From assembly GCF_002440555.1 (NCBI RefSeq), contig NZ_DJUR01000019.1, positions 1 to 64,000 on the forward strand: a DNA stretch of 64,000 nucleotides, written 5' to 3'. Made by a program: the position numbers and the translations under genes. Below the pieces are notes generated by a model that saw only the letters and a list, made by a program, of their open reading frames with translations, searched no databases and was not told where the DNA came from. Source of the stretch: Aerococcus sp. UBA6277 (GTDB taxonomy: Bacteria; Bacillota; Bacilli; Lactobacillales; Aerococcaceae). This document shows positions 52,517-61,461 of the stretch, one piece after another; within the stretch, counting starts at the first letter, position 1, and the number at the start of each line of letters is the position of its first letter.

Positions 52517-52565
52517 CACAAATCAATTGCGATTTGTGAGTGGGAGGATTATCCGCTAAAACCAC
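52517..52565 (+). promoter_or_regulatory. Second L1-site-like element, between rplK and rplA
   Basis: A hairpin CACAAATC / GATTTGTG (52517-52538) is followed at once by GTGGGAGG (52540-52547) and ACCAC (52561-52565), then the rplA ribosome binding site. Same order of parts as in the rplK leader. Confidence 0.55.
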
Positions 52566-52583
52566 ATAGGAGGAATATATATA

Positions 52584-53273
52584 ATGGCTAAACAAACTAA
52601 AAACCAAAAAGCTGTTTTCGAAAAAATCGAAAAAAATAAAAAATATGCTTTATCTGAAGCGATTGAATTGTTAAAAGAAGTAGACTACGCTAAATTTGAT
52701 GGATCAGTTGAAGTTGCATACCGTTTAGGTATCGACACTAAGAAAAATGACCAACAAATCCGTGGTGCTATGGTATTACCTAACGGTACTGGTAAAGACC
52801 AAACTGTATTGGTTTTTGCTAAAGGTGAAAAAGCGCAAGAAGCTAAAGACGCTGGTGCTGACTACGTTGGTGATGACGAGTTCATCCAAAAAATCCAAGG
52901 TGGCTGGTTCGACTTCGACGTGATCGTTGCGACGCCAGACATGATGGGTCAAATTGGTCGTTTAGGTCGTGTATTAGGTCCTAAAGGCTTAATGCCAAAC
53001 CCTAAAACTGGTACTGTAACACAAGATGTTACTAAAGCAGTTCAAGACATCAAAGCTGGTCAAGTTGCTTACCGTGCTGATAGCGCTGGTAACTTACACT
53101 TACCTGTTGGTAAAGTATCATTTACTACAGATGCATTAGCTGAAAACGTAAAAGCTGTTCAAGAAATGGTATTACGTGTGAAACCTGCATCTTCTAAAGG
53201 TACATACATCAAGAACTTAGCAATTACATCTACTATGGGTCCTGGTATCCAAGTTGATGTTTCATCAATCTAA
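52584..53273 (+). CDS. rplA: 50S ribosomal protein L1
   Basis: L1 stalk protein and, in other bacteria, translational repressor of its own operon. The 229-residue protein has the family segments [46 protein letters not shown] and [27 protein letters not shown] precedes ATG 52584. Confidence 0.97.
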   Translation: MAKQTKNQKAVFEKIEKNKKYALSEAIELLKEVDYAKFDGSVEVAYRLGIDTKKNDQQIRGAMVLPNGTGKDQTVLVFAKGEKAQEAKDAGADYVGDDEFIQKIQGGWFDFDVIVATPDMMGQIGRLGRVLGPKGLMPNPKTGTVTQDVTKAVQDIKAGQVAYRADSAGNLHLPVGKVSFTTDALAENVKAVQEMVLRVKPASSKGTYIKNLAITSTMGPGIQVDVSSI

Positions 53274-53292
53274 GATTAATTAAAAATAATAC

Positions 53293-53457
53293 TTGACCCA
53301 CTTATACTATTCTGTTAGTATGAGTGAGGTTATTTATATAGCTTACCGAAGACAGTTGGCGGCTGTGCCTTAATTTTGCCAACCGAGGGAGATACGTCGT
53401 TCACTACTAGATGGTGAACTTTATCCTCTATGTCTTCAGTGACATAGAGTTTTTTTA
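53293..53457 (+). promoter_or_regulatory. rplJL promoter and L10 leader with terminator stem
   Basis: TTGACC (53293-53298), 17 bp, TAGTAT (53316-53321). A structured leader follows, including GTTCAC/GTGAAC (about 53399-53419). It ends in CTCTATGTC (53426-53434) / GACATAGAG (53441-53449) plus T7. This is the Firmicute L10 leader layout, in which L10(L12)4 controls rplJL by attenuation. Confidence 0.75.
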
Positions 53458-53497
53458 TTTAAAAAACTCTAATAAAATCAGTGGAGGTGAAATATAA

Positions 53498-54001
53498 GTG
53501 AGTGAACAAGCAATTGCTAAAAAACAACAAGAAGTAAATGAAATCGTTGAGAAAATGAACGCTGCAAATTCTTTAGTTGTGGTTGACTACTTAGGATTAT
53601 CAGTAGCAGAAGTGACTGAATTACGTAAACAATTACGTGAAGCAGGTGTTGAGTTTAAAGTTATCAAAAACACAATCATGCGTCGTGCTTTAGATTCTCA
53701 AGAGTTAGAATACCATGAAGAAGTTTTCCAAGGCCCTACAGCTGTAGCGTTTGGTATGGAAGACGCAGTTGCCCCAGCTAAGATTCTTTCTGATTTTGCT
53801 AAAGAAGCAGAAGCGTTAGAACTTAAAGGTGGTATCTTAGAAGGTAAAGTACTTTCTAAAGAAGAAATCAAACAAATTGCGAAATTGCCAAACCGCGAAG
53901 GTCTACTTTCAATGCTATTATCAGTATTGCAAGCTCCTGTCCGCAACGTGGCATACGCTGTCAAAGCTGTTGCAGATGCAAAAGGCGAAGACGCAGCGTA
54001 A
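53498..54001 (+). CDS. rplJ: 50S ribosomal protein L10
   Basis: Base of the L7/L12 stalk. The 167-residue protein starts at GTG 53498 behind GGAGGTGA and shows [44 protein letters not shown] and a C-terminal helix for L12 dimers ([23 protein letters not shown] region). rplL follows after 56 bases. Confidence 0.97.
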   Translation: MSEQAIAKKQQEVNEIVEKMNAANSLVVVDYLGLSVAEVTELRKQLREAGVEFKVIKNTIMRRALDSQELEYHEEVFQGPTAVAFGMEDAVAPAKILSDFAKEAEALELKGGILEGKVLSKEEIKQIAKLPNREGLLSMLLSVLQAPVRNVAYAVKAVADAKGEDAA

Positions 54002-54057
54002 TTTATTACCAATTTAATCATACAAAACAAACTATTTAAAAACGGAGGAATTTTATA

Positions 54058-54426
54058 ATGGCTTTAAACATTGAACAAATCATTGCTGATTTAAAAGAAT
54101 CAACAATTTTAGAATTAGCTGACTTAGTATCAGCAATCGAAGAAGAATTCGGCGTATCTGCTGCTGCTCCTGTAGCTGCTGCTGGTGCAGGTGCTGGTGA
54201 AGCTGCCGAAGAAAAAACTGAATTTGACGTAGAATTAACTTCTGCTGGTTCAGCTAAAATTAAAGTAATCAAAGCTGTACGTGAAGCTACTGGTTTAGGC
54301 TTGAAAGAAGCTAAAGCATTAGTAGACGGCGCTCCAGCGATCGTTAAAGAAGCATTACCTGCTGAAGAAGCAGAAGCTTTAAAAGCTGCTATCGAAGAAG
54401 CTGGCGGTACTGCAGAAGTAAAATAA
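54058..54426 (+). CDS. rplL: 50S ribosomal protein L7/L12
   Basis: Stalk protein recruiting translation factors. The 122 residues have the dimerising N-terminal helix region, an Ala/Gly-rich hinge ([18 protein letters not shown]) and the C-terminal domain [25 protein letters not shown] precedes ATG 54058. Confidence 0.98.
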   Translation: MALNIEQIIADLKESTILELADLVSAIEEEFGVSAAAPVAAAGAGAGEAAEEKTEFDVELTSAGSAKIKVIKAVREATGLGLKEAKALVDGAPAIVKEALPAEEAEALKAAIEEAGGTAEVK

Positions 54427-54460
54427 TCTTTAACAGATTATCTTATAATGTATATGAGGG

Positions 54461-54494
54461 GGAGTTCGGAATTATCCGAGCTTCTCTTTTTTTT
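54461..54494 (+). terminator. Terminator of rplJL
   Basis: GGAGTTCGG / CCGAGCTTCTC with a short loop, followed by T9. Confidence 0.85.
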
Positions 54495-54507
54495 TACCAT
54501 TATTATT

Positions 54508-54541
54508 AGACCACATCCGATTTTTGGGTGTGGTCTTTTTT
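54508..54541 (+). terminator. Second stem-loop terminator after rplL
   Basis: AGACCACATCC (54508-54518) / GGGTGTGGTCT (54526-54536), T6. It backs up the terminator just before it. Confidence 0.82.
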
Positions 54542-54645
54542 GCTTGCTAGAATCAGTTTGCCTGGTTTTCTAGAACAACCAGCTTGGCAAGGAGGCGCCA
54601 TTTTTTAATAAAGTCCTGGTGAATTAGACTAGGCTCCTATATATA

Positions 54646-54661
54646 TTTAGGTTAAACTAAA
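54646..54661 (+). promoter_or_regulatory. DtxR/MntR-like palindrome upstream of the metal importer
   Basis: TTTAGGTTAAACTAAA is a near-perfect palindrome (one mismatched pair) that resembles operators of DtxR-family metal regulators. It lies 75 bases upstream of the binding-protein gene, next to a TATATAT -10-like tract. Confidence 0.45.
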
Positions 54662-54735
54662 AATATAATTAACAAAAGCTAATGATGGACCGCGTGGTTC
54701 CCCTTAAATGCAGTAAGTAGGAGTGAAGAATTCAA

Positions 54736-55671
54736 ATGAAGAAGATTTGGCAATTATTGAGTTTAACGATTGTGGCCCTATTCTTAGGTGCATGTGCGAG
54801 CGGTGGGGAGTCAGCTAGTGACGGGGGCGATGCTGCGGATGAAAAACCGGTTGTCACAGTATCCACCTCTTTTCTACGGGATATGGTAGAACAATTGGCG
54901 GGAGACCAAGTGACGGTTGAAACAATTATTCCAGCGGGCGAGGACCCTCATGGCTACTTAGCGCGTCCTCAAGACTTGGAGAAAATTCAAGGGGCAGACT
55001 TGGTTTTATACCACGGTTTACACTTAGAGGCGCAAATGGTTAAAGCCTTGGAAGCAACAGGTGTGGCGGTGACGAAAGATTTCACTGACGAAGATGTAAC
55101 GATGGTCGACCAAGACGGGGAAAGCGAAGTAGACCCACATTTCTGGTTTGATATCACCCTTTACCAAAAAGCGGTGGATACAGTAGCTGCTGAATTGGTG
55201 ACTTTAACTGGTGACGAGTCGATCAATGACGCGGCAACGGCTTATAAGGAAGCGTTGACTGAACTGGATACTTGGGCGCAAGCAGAAATCGACTCAATTC
55301 CAGAAGGTCAACGTTACTTGATTACACCACATGATGCCTTCAACTACTTCTCACAACGTTACGGGATTGAAGTAGTGGCACCACAAGGGATTTCAACACA
55401 AGCTGAAGCATCTAACGCAGATATTTCAGCTATTGCAAGCTTTATTGTAGAAAACGAAGTGCCAGCGGTCTTTGCGGAATCGACAACTGACCCAGCGCGT
55501 ATGCAGCGTATCCAAGAAGCAGTGAGTGCTGCTGGTGGCGAAGTAACAGTTGTTTCTGGTGAAGGGCAAGAATTGTTCTCAGATTCACTTGCGAGTGAAG
55601 GACAAGAGGGCGATGCCTATATTGATATGTTTAAACACAATGTGAACTTAATTGTGTCAAATCTTAAATAG
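54736..55671 (+). CDS. mntA: Metal ABC transporter substrate-binding lipoprotein (MntA/PsaA-like)
   Basis: Binds Mn or Zn outside the membrane for the ABC importer that follows. The 311-residue protein opens with a lipoprotein signal, lipobox LGAC. Cluster A-I metal ligands are visible: His in EDPHGY, His in DPHFWFD, Glu in VFAESTT and a late Asp in GDAYIDMF. There is no His-rich loop, which favours manganese over zinc. GGAGTGAAG precedes ATG 54736. Gene order matches mntABCD of Bacillus. Confidence 0.85.
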   Translation: MKKIWQLLSLTIVALFLGACASGGESASDGGDAADEKPVVTVSTSFLRDMVEQLAGDQVTVETIIPAGEDPHGYLARPQDLEKIQGADLVLYHGLHLEAQMVKALEATGVAVTKDFTDEDVTMVDQDGESEVDPHFWFDITLYQKAVDTVAAELVTLTGDESINDAATAYKEALTELDTWAQAEIDSIPEGQRYLITPHDAFNYFSQRYGIEVVAPQGISTQAEASNADISAIASFIVENEVPAVFAESTTDPARMQRIQEAVSAAGGEVTVVSGEGQELFSDSLASEGQEGDAYIDMFKHNVNLIVSNLK

Positions 55672-55724
55672 GTCAGATTAAATAAGATAAATTTGGATAA
55701 TGTAATGAAAGGATGACAGACAAG

Positions 55725-56462
55725 ATGACAGCAATAATTAAAGTGGACGACTTGGCCATGTCTTATGACGACCAATTCGTATTAGAGGATATAAACATTG
55801 CTATTAAGGAAAATTCGAAGACGGCCATTATCGGGCCAAATGGTGCCGGTAAGTCGACTTTATTGAATTGTATGCTTGATTTTTTGAAGCCCTTGAAAGG
55901 TGATGTGACCTTCTATGGCAAGGCATACAAGGAATACTATAAGAAAATCGCTTATGTACCCCAATCATCTTCGGTGAATTGGGACTTCCCAACAACGGTT
56001 TTAGATGTTGTTTTAATGGGTCGGTATGTACATCAAGGCTTTTTCAAAAAAGCCAGCCAAACGGACAAGGGCCGGGCACTTGCTGCCTTAGCAAGTGTCA
56101 ATATGACTGACTACGCTGACCGGCAAATCGCTCAGCTTTCTGGCGGGCAACGTCAAAGGGTTTTCTTAGCCCGTGCCATCTGCCAGGACGCGGACATTTA
56201 CTTCTTGGATGAACCAATGAAGGGAATCGATATTAAGACGGAGAAACTTTTCGCAGAGATTATTAACCAATTTCAACGCGACGGGAAGACCCTTATTATC
56301 GTTCACCACGATTTGGCCACAGTCCGAGAGTACTTTGACCATGTCATCTTGTTGAATAAGACGGTCATTGGCCAAGGTCCAGTTGCGGAAACCTTCAATG
56401 AAGACAATATTGCGGCGGCGTATGATCAAAGGATTGGTGAGATTTATGGCCATATTAACTGA
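55725..56462 (+). CDS. mntB: Metal ABC transporter ATP-binding protein (MntB-like)
   Basis: ATPase of the metal importer. The 245-residue protein has Walker A GPNGAGKST, the zinc/manganese-type Q-loop AYVPQSSSVNWDFP, signature LSGGQRQRVFLARA and Walker B IYFLDEPMKGID. ATG 55725 is chosen because GAAAGGATG overlaps the earlier ATG at 55713. It overlaps the permease gene by 17 bases. Confidence 0.88.
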   Translation: MTAIIKVDDLAMSYDDQFVLEDINIAIKENSKTAIIGPNGAGKSTLLNCMLDFLKPLKGDVTFYGKAYKEYYKKIAYVPQSSSVNWDFPTTVLDVVLMGRYVHQGFFKKASQTDKGRALAALASVNMTDYADRQIAQLSGGQRQRVFLARAICQDADIYFLDEPMKGIDIKTEKLFAEIINQFQRDGKTLIIVHHDLATVREYFDHVILLNKTVIGQGPVAETFNEDNIAAAYDQRIGEIYGHIN

Positions 56463-57360
56463 TTTCTCCTTTCAAATCGTCTTGCTTGGGACAGTCGTTT
56501 TAGCTATGGCATCAGGTGTCGTCGGGACAGTGACTGTCCTTCGGGGGCAAAGTCTGATAGGGGACGCGATTGGTCACGCCACTTTTGCGGGTATCGTTAT
56601 CGCCTTTATGCTTTTCCAATCAAAGAATACCCTGATTTTAACCTTAGGTGCTTTTGTTGCGGGTATGGTGGCCTTCTACTTTATCGAGTTGATTCATAAG
56701 CATTCCTTGGTCAGCCTTAATTCGGCCTTGGCTTTAGTCTTGTCTTCTTTCTTTGGATTGGGGATGGCCTTGAAGTCATACATCCAAGGCAACCCGCAGT
56801 TTGGTGACGCATCACAAGCAGGACTTCAACACTATATTTTCGGGCAGGCAGCCTTTTTGCTGAAATCAGATGTCTGGTTAATCATCATCGCTTCAGTGAT
56901 CGCATTAACGATTTTCATCGCCTGCTACCAGCAAATCAAGATTTTTGTCTTCGACCCGAATTACGCGAAAGCAGTCGGCATCCAGGCCAACGTATTGAAC
57001 TGGGGCATTCTCCTGATGGCTATCGTCATGATCGTTGTCGGGCTAAAGGCAGTCGGCGCCATCCTTATCTCCAACATGCTGATCACACCAGCGATTACCG
57101 GCCTGCAATGGTCAAAACGGTTTCCAGTCGTCTTGCTGGTGGCTGCTGTATCGGGCGGAATCTCCGCTGGTATCGGCACCTACTTATCATCAACCATCTC
57201 AAACTTACCGACTGGACCAACCATTATCGTGGTCATGTCGATCGTCTCGCTATTGTCCATTATTTTTGGACCAAGAGGTTATGTGGTCGCTTATTTACGG
57301 AAGAAACGGTATTTAACGACCCATCAAGATGACACGTTTGAGACAGAGGAGGTGGTATAA
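56446..57360 (+). CDS. mntC: Metal ABC transporter permease (MntC-like)
   Basis: First of two paralogous ABC-3 family permeases. The 304-residue protein has about nine helices; GVVGTVTVLRGQSLIGDAIGHATFAG and VGAILISNMLITPAITG are typical. The start at 56446 overlaps the ATPase gene end; the longer frame from 56368 is just ATPase coding sequence. A hydrophilic tail of about 25 residues follows the last helix. Confidence 0.87.
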   Translation: MAILTDFSFQIVLLGTVVLAMASGVVGTVTVLRGQSLIGDAIGHATFAGIVIAFMLFQSKNTLILTLGAFVAGMVAFYFIELIHKHSLVSLNSALALVLSSFFGLGMALKSYIQGNPQFGDASQAGLQHYIFGQAAFLLKSDVWLIIIASVIALTIFIACYQQIKIFVFDPNYAKAVGIQANVLNWGILLMAIVMIVVGLKAVGAILISNMLITPAITGLQWSKRFPVVLLVAAVSGGISAGIGTYLSSTISNLPTGPTIIVVMSIVSLLSIIFGPRGYVVAYLRKKRYLTTHQDDTFETEEVV

Positions 57361-58208
57361 TGGGGGCTTTATCAGTTGTAATGATTACGGCCGTTTCCTG
57401 CGCCTTGCTCGGTGTATTTTTAGTTCTGAAAAACAAGGCCATGGTGGCTGACGCCTTGTCACATACGGTTTTACTAGGTATTGTCCTTGGTTACTTTATT
57501 GCCGGTGACCTAGATTCACCGATTCTATTTGTCGGGGCAGCCCTATTTGGTGTGATGACTGTCTATGCCATTGAATACGTGGTCAACAAGTTTGCTATCC
57601 AAAGCGATGCGGCCACTGGCTTGGTCTTTACCCTGCTTTTTGCCATCGCCATCATCCTGATTTCTAAGTATGCACGAAATGTTCACTTAGATGTAGATGT
57701 GGTCTTGAGCGGGGAAGTAGTCTTTGCGACCTTAAATACTATGGAAGTATTTGGAATCCAGGTACCGATTGCCTTCGTCCGGATGTTTGTCATGTTGGTG
57801 ATTAATCTGGCCTTTGTCGCAGTGACCTACCAACAACTCAAAGTCAGCATTTTTGACCCCGTTTACGCGAAATCAATCGGCGTAGCAGTTGGTTTGTTGA
57901 ATCTGGTCCTGATGACACTGGTATCCGTCACTACCGTTGTCGCCTTCGATATCGTTGGTGCCATCCTAGTCATCTCCCTAATGGTAGCACCAGCCTTGAG
58001 TGCCCATTTACTGTCAAAACGGCTAAGCATCATGTTGCTAGTGGCCTTATTGTACGGGGCAATCAACAGTATCCTTGGTTACTATGTAGCCCTCCACTTC
58101 AACGTGTCCATTTCAGGAACCATCGCCTTCGCGGGTTTTGTGACCTTCTTATTGACACTCTTGTTTGCACCAAATGGTTTAATTGGCAAGCGGTTCAAGC
58201 GGGCATAA
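57360..58208 (+). CDS. mntD: Metal ABC transporter permease (MntD-like)
   Basis: Second ABC-3 permease, 282 residues, with GVFLVLKNKAMVADALSHTVLLGIV and VGAILVISLMVAPALSAHLL. Stop and start overlap by one base in TAATG, with GGAGGTGG ahead. Two unlike permeases in one operon are the mark of the MntABCD arrangement, whereas zinc importers usually have one. Confidence 0.87.
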   Translation: MGALSVVMITAVSCALLGVFLVLKNKAMVADALSHTVLLGIVLGYFIAGDLDSPILFVGAALFGVMTVYAIEYVVNKFAIQSDAATGLVFTLLFAIAIILISKYARNVHLDVDVVLSGEVVFATLNTMEVFGIQVPIAFVRMFVMLVINLAFVAVTYQQLKVSIFDPVYAKSIGVAVGLLNLVLMTLVSVTTVVAFDIVGAILVISLMVAPALSAHLLSKRLSIMLLVALLYGAINSILGYYVALHFNVSISGTIAFAGFVTFLLTLLFAPNGLIGKRFKRA

Positions 58209-58249
58209 AAAGACTGTGCTTGCGGATTGAAGCGTACATAGAAAATTGC

Positions 58250-58297
58250 ATGAGCGCCTTGCTTAGACAAGACTGTCTGAGTGGGGCGTTTTTTCTT
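58250..58297 (+). terminator. Terminator of the metal importer operon
   Basis: The stem AGACA/TGTCT extends outward to GCGCC and GGGCG, followed by T6; imperfect. Confidence 0.65.
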
Positions 58298-58424
58298 TTT
58301 GACAAAAATATTAAGCAGATTTTACCTACTTGCACCTAGTCCCCACAAACTATAAAATGAGAGATGATAATGAACATTTATGATTATGAATGAAAATAGT
58401 AACGATATAGAACGGAGGGTGTTC

Positions 58425-59042
58425 ATGAAAGAGAGTCATCAGTACTTCGAAAATAACGAAGATCTTGAACACGACTTTAAACGATACGAGACCGTGATTT
58501 TTGACCGGCCATTTACCTTCAAGACCGACTCAGGCGTCTTTTCTAGGGAAAACTTAGATTTTGGAACCCGGGTTATGCTTGAAGCCTTGGATTTTGACCA
58601 ACTTGCACCGGGAGACCTGCTTGATTTAGGCGCTGGTTACGGGCCTGTAGGGGTCATTATGGGGACTATGCTGCCTGACCGCGCCATCTATGGGGTAGAC
58701 ATCTCTGAGCGAGCAATTGGTCTGGCTAAGGACAACGCGGCATCTAACCATGTTGACAACGTCACTTTCACCGTTTCAAATGCCTATGAAGCCATTGATA
58801 AAAGAGATTTCGGTGTTATTCTGACGAATCCACCAGTTCGTGCGGGTAAGGAAATGGTGCATCATTTTATGAGCGAAGCCATCCACTATCTAAAACCGGG
58901 TGGCGAAATTTATGTAGTTTTACAAAAGAAACAAGGGGCACCTTCAGCGATGAAGAAATTAGAAGAAGTCTTTGGTAACGTTGAAGAAATCGAACGCCGT
59001 AAAGGCTATTGGATTTTAAAAAGTGTAAAAGAAGGCGAATAA
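58425..59042 (+). CDS. Class I SAM-dependent methyltransferase (RsmC-like)
   Basis: A 205-residue Rossmann methyltransferase of the small RsmC/RlmG group found in Firmicutes; substrate probably rRNA guanine. Motif I LLDLGAGYGPVGVIMG, the acidic residue in YGVDISERAIGLAKDNA, and the catalytic NPPVRAGKEMVHHF are visible. GGAGGG precedes ATG 58425; the longer frame from 58380 has no site. It is monocistronic with a terminator after it. Confidence 0.88.
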   Translation: MKESHQYFENNEDLEHDFKRYETVIFDRPFTFKTDSGVFSRENLDFGTRVMLEALDFDQLAPGDLLDLGAGYGPVGVIMGTMLPDRAIYGVDISERAIGLAKDNAASNHVDNVTFTVSNAYEAIDKRDFGVILTNPPVRAGKEMVHHFMSEAIHYLKPGGEIYVVLQKKQGAPSAMKKLEEVFGNVEEIERRKGYWILKSVKEGE

Positions 59043-59055
59043 ACCATCATGGCGG

Positions 59056-59087
59056 GCATTGCATCCTTTGGGTGTAGTGCTTTTTTA
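59056..59087 (+). terminator. Terminator after the methyltransferase gene
   Basis: GCATTGCATCC / GGGTGTAGTGC with wobble pairs and T6. Confidence 0.75.
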
Positions 59088-59332
59088 TTTGGTCGGGAAA
59101 GTTTCCGAATAGAACAATACTTGTACTTTTAGAAGTTTGTGAAATTAAGCCCTTTCATTTTTAGTTTAAAGGGGTGTAGAAAGTTAACATAAAAAATGAC
59201 CTATTTGTGAAAACTTGTCAAATCAACCTTTTCAAGGATTCTTTTTTGAAAATTTTCGGTGAACGTGTTACGGTAATATGGTGAGTTTACGTTGCGTTTT
59301 GTAACAAAGTGTCAAAATAAAGGAGGATTATG

Positions 59333-60589
59333 ATGACTACAGCAATAAAAATTGAGAATTTAACTAAAATTTATGGATCACGCGCTCAAACTGAAAAAGC
59401 GAAAAAACTATTAAATGAAGGAAAATCTAAAGAAGAAATCGTCCAACAAACAGGTGCGACAGTCGGGGTCGACAACGCCAGTTTAGATATCAAACAAGGT
59501 GAAACTTTCGTTATCATGGGATTGTCTGGCTCAGGTAAATCAACTATGTTACGTATGATCAACCGTTTAATTGAACCAACAGCGGGTAACATCACAATTT
59601 TAGGTGATGACGTGACAGGTGCTAATAAAGATGAATTACGTGAAATCAGACGTAAAAAAGTGAGTATGGTATTCCAAAGCTTCGCCTTATTCCCACACAA
59701 AACAATTCTTGAAAATACAGAATTCGGTTTGGAGATTCAAGGTGTAAGCAAAGAAGAACGTCAAAAAGCTGCTGAAAAAGCACTAGAAAACTCTGGTTTG
59801 TTAACTTTTAAAGACCAATATCCAAACCAATTATCTGGTGGTATGCAACAACGTGTTGGTTTAGCACGTGCCCTAGCTAACGACCCAGAAATCCTATTAA
59901 TGGATGAAGCCTTCTCAGCGCTTGACCCATTGATCCGTCGTGACATGCAAGATGAGTTAGTTGATTTACAAGAACGTGTAAACAAAACAATCGTCTTCAT
60001 TACCCATGACTTGGATGAAGCTTTAAGAATCGGTGACCGTATCGCCTTAATGAAAGACGGAGAAGTCGTTCAAGTGGGTACCGGTGAAGAAATCTTAACG
60101 AATCCAGCTAACGATTACGTTGAACGGTTTGTTGAAAGTGTTGACCGTTCTAAAGTCCTTACTGCAGAACATGCTATGGAACGTCCAAACTTCTTATTGA
60201 ATGTTGAAAAGCATGGTGCCAGAATGGCTCTACACCGCATGGAAGAAGAAAACTACAACTTCCTAATGGTGACGAACAACAAACGTGAGTTATTAGGTTA
60301 CGTTCGTAACACAGATGTTGCCAAAATGATCAAAGGCAACCAAAACAAAGAATATCTATCTGTTGAATCTCTTATCCGTACTGACCATCCAGTCGTACAC
60401 CCAGAAACACCGATTAATGATATTTATGACGTAATGGGTAACGCGATTATGCCAATCTCAGTTGTAGATGACGAAAATCACTTATTGGGTATGATAAGTT
60501 CTAAGATGGTTATCAACAGCTTAGCAAATGACAACAGCGAAGAAGCTGATGCAACAAATACTGAAGAGGGGGAAGAATTGAATGTTTAA
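59333..60589 (+). CDS. opuAA: Glycine betaine ABC transporter ATP-binding protein OpuAA
   Basis: ATPase of the OpuA/ProU importer for glycine betaine. The 418-residue protein has the family's N-terminal insert (KKLLNEGKSKEEIVQQTG), Walker A GLSGSGKST, signature LSGGMQQRVGLARA and Walker B ILLMDEAFSALDP. Two C-terminal CBS-like repeats (residues ~285-400) may sense ionic strength, as in OpuA. AAAGGAGG lies seven bases before ATG 59333. It overlaps the permease gene by eight bases. Confidence 0.93.
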   Translation: MTTAIKIENLTKIYGSRAQTEKAKKLLNEGKSKEEIVQQTGATVGVDNASLDIKQGETFVIMGLSGSGKSTMLRMINRLIEPTAGNITILGDDVTGANKDELREIRRKKVSMVFQSFALFPHKTILENTEFGLEIQGVSKEERQKAAEKALENSGLLTFKDQYPNQLSGGMQQRVGLARALANDPEILLMDEAFSALDPLIRRDMQDELVDLQERVNKTIVFITHDLDEALRIGDRIALMKDGEVVQVGTGEEILTNPANDYVERFVESVDRSKVLTAEHAMERPNFLLNVEKHGARMALHRMEEENYNFLMVTNNKRELLGYVRNTDVAKMIKGNQNKEYLSVESLIRTDHPVVHPETPINDIYDVMGNAIMPISVVDDENHLLGMISSKMVINSLANDNSEEADATNTEEGEELNV

Positions 60590-61439
60590 TTTAGCGATGT
60601 TTCCAATTGAGCAACTACCAGTTGCTGATTGGATTGAAGCAGCAACAAACTGGTTAACCGTTACATTCTCAGGTTTATTTGGCGCCATCCAAAGTGGGGG
60701 CTCAGCCTTTATGAACGGGATTACCAACTTATTACTATTAATTCCACCATTTGCCTTTATCTTAATCGTGGCAGTGATTGCTTATTTTGCAAGTAAGAAG
60801 CAATTATCATTATCTGCCTTCGCCTTAGTTGGTTTAGGTTACATTTTAAACCAAGGTTTATGGTCAGAATTAATGAACACAGTGACATTGGTACTGGTTT
60901 CTAGTGTGATCTCAATTATTATCGGGGTACCTTTAGGGATTTGGTCAGCGAAATCAAAAACTGTCCACAATATCTTAAAACCGATCTTAGACTTCATGCA
61001 GACAATGCCAGCCTTTGTTTACCTAATTCCAGCCGTTGCCTTCTTCGGTATCGGTATTGTACCAGGTACATTCGCGTCAGTAATTTTCGCCTTACCACCA
61101 ACAGTACGATTCACTGAATTAGGAATCAAACAAATCTCTACTGAGTTAATTGAAGCAGCAGATGCTTTCGGTTCAACTGGTAAACAAAAATTATTTAAAG
61201 TGGAATTACCTTTAGCTAAATCGACTATCATGGCTGGTGTAAACCAAACAGTGATGCTTGCTTTATCTATGGTTGTTACAGCGTCAATGATTGGTGCGCC
61301 TGGTCTAGGTCGTCAAGTATTAACCGCTCTACAACGTGCGTCAGTAGGTTCAGGATTTGTGTCAGGTCTAGCGATTGTTATCTTAGCAATCTTGATTGAC
61401 CGTTTAACAAACCGTTTCACAGCTGATAAAAATAGCTAA
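60582..61439 (+). CDS. opuAB: Glycine betaine ABC transporter permease OpuAB
   Basis: Membrane subunit of OpuA, 285 residues with about seven helices. Typical segments are DFMQTMPAFVYLIPAVAFFGIG, and the coupling helix EAADAFGSTGKQKLFKVELPLAKSTI. GGGGGAAG within opuAA precedes ATG 60582. The binding-protein gene follows after 22 bases. Confidence 0.93.
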   Translation: MFNLAMFPIEQLPVADWIEAATNWLTVTFSGLFGAIQSGGSAFMNGITNLLLLIPPFAFILIVAVIAYFASKKQLSLSAFALVGLGYILNQGLWSELMNTVTLVLVSSVISIIIGVPLGIWSAKSKTVHNILKPILDFMQTMPAFVYLIPAVAFFGIGIVPGTFASVIFALPPTVRFTELGIKQISTELIEAADAFGSTGKQKLFKVELPLAKSTIMAGVNQTVMLALSMVVTASMIGAPGLGRQVLTALQRASVGSGFVSGLAIVILAILIDRLTNRFTADKNS

Positions 61440-61461
61440 GTCGAGGAAAGGAGAATCCATT

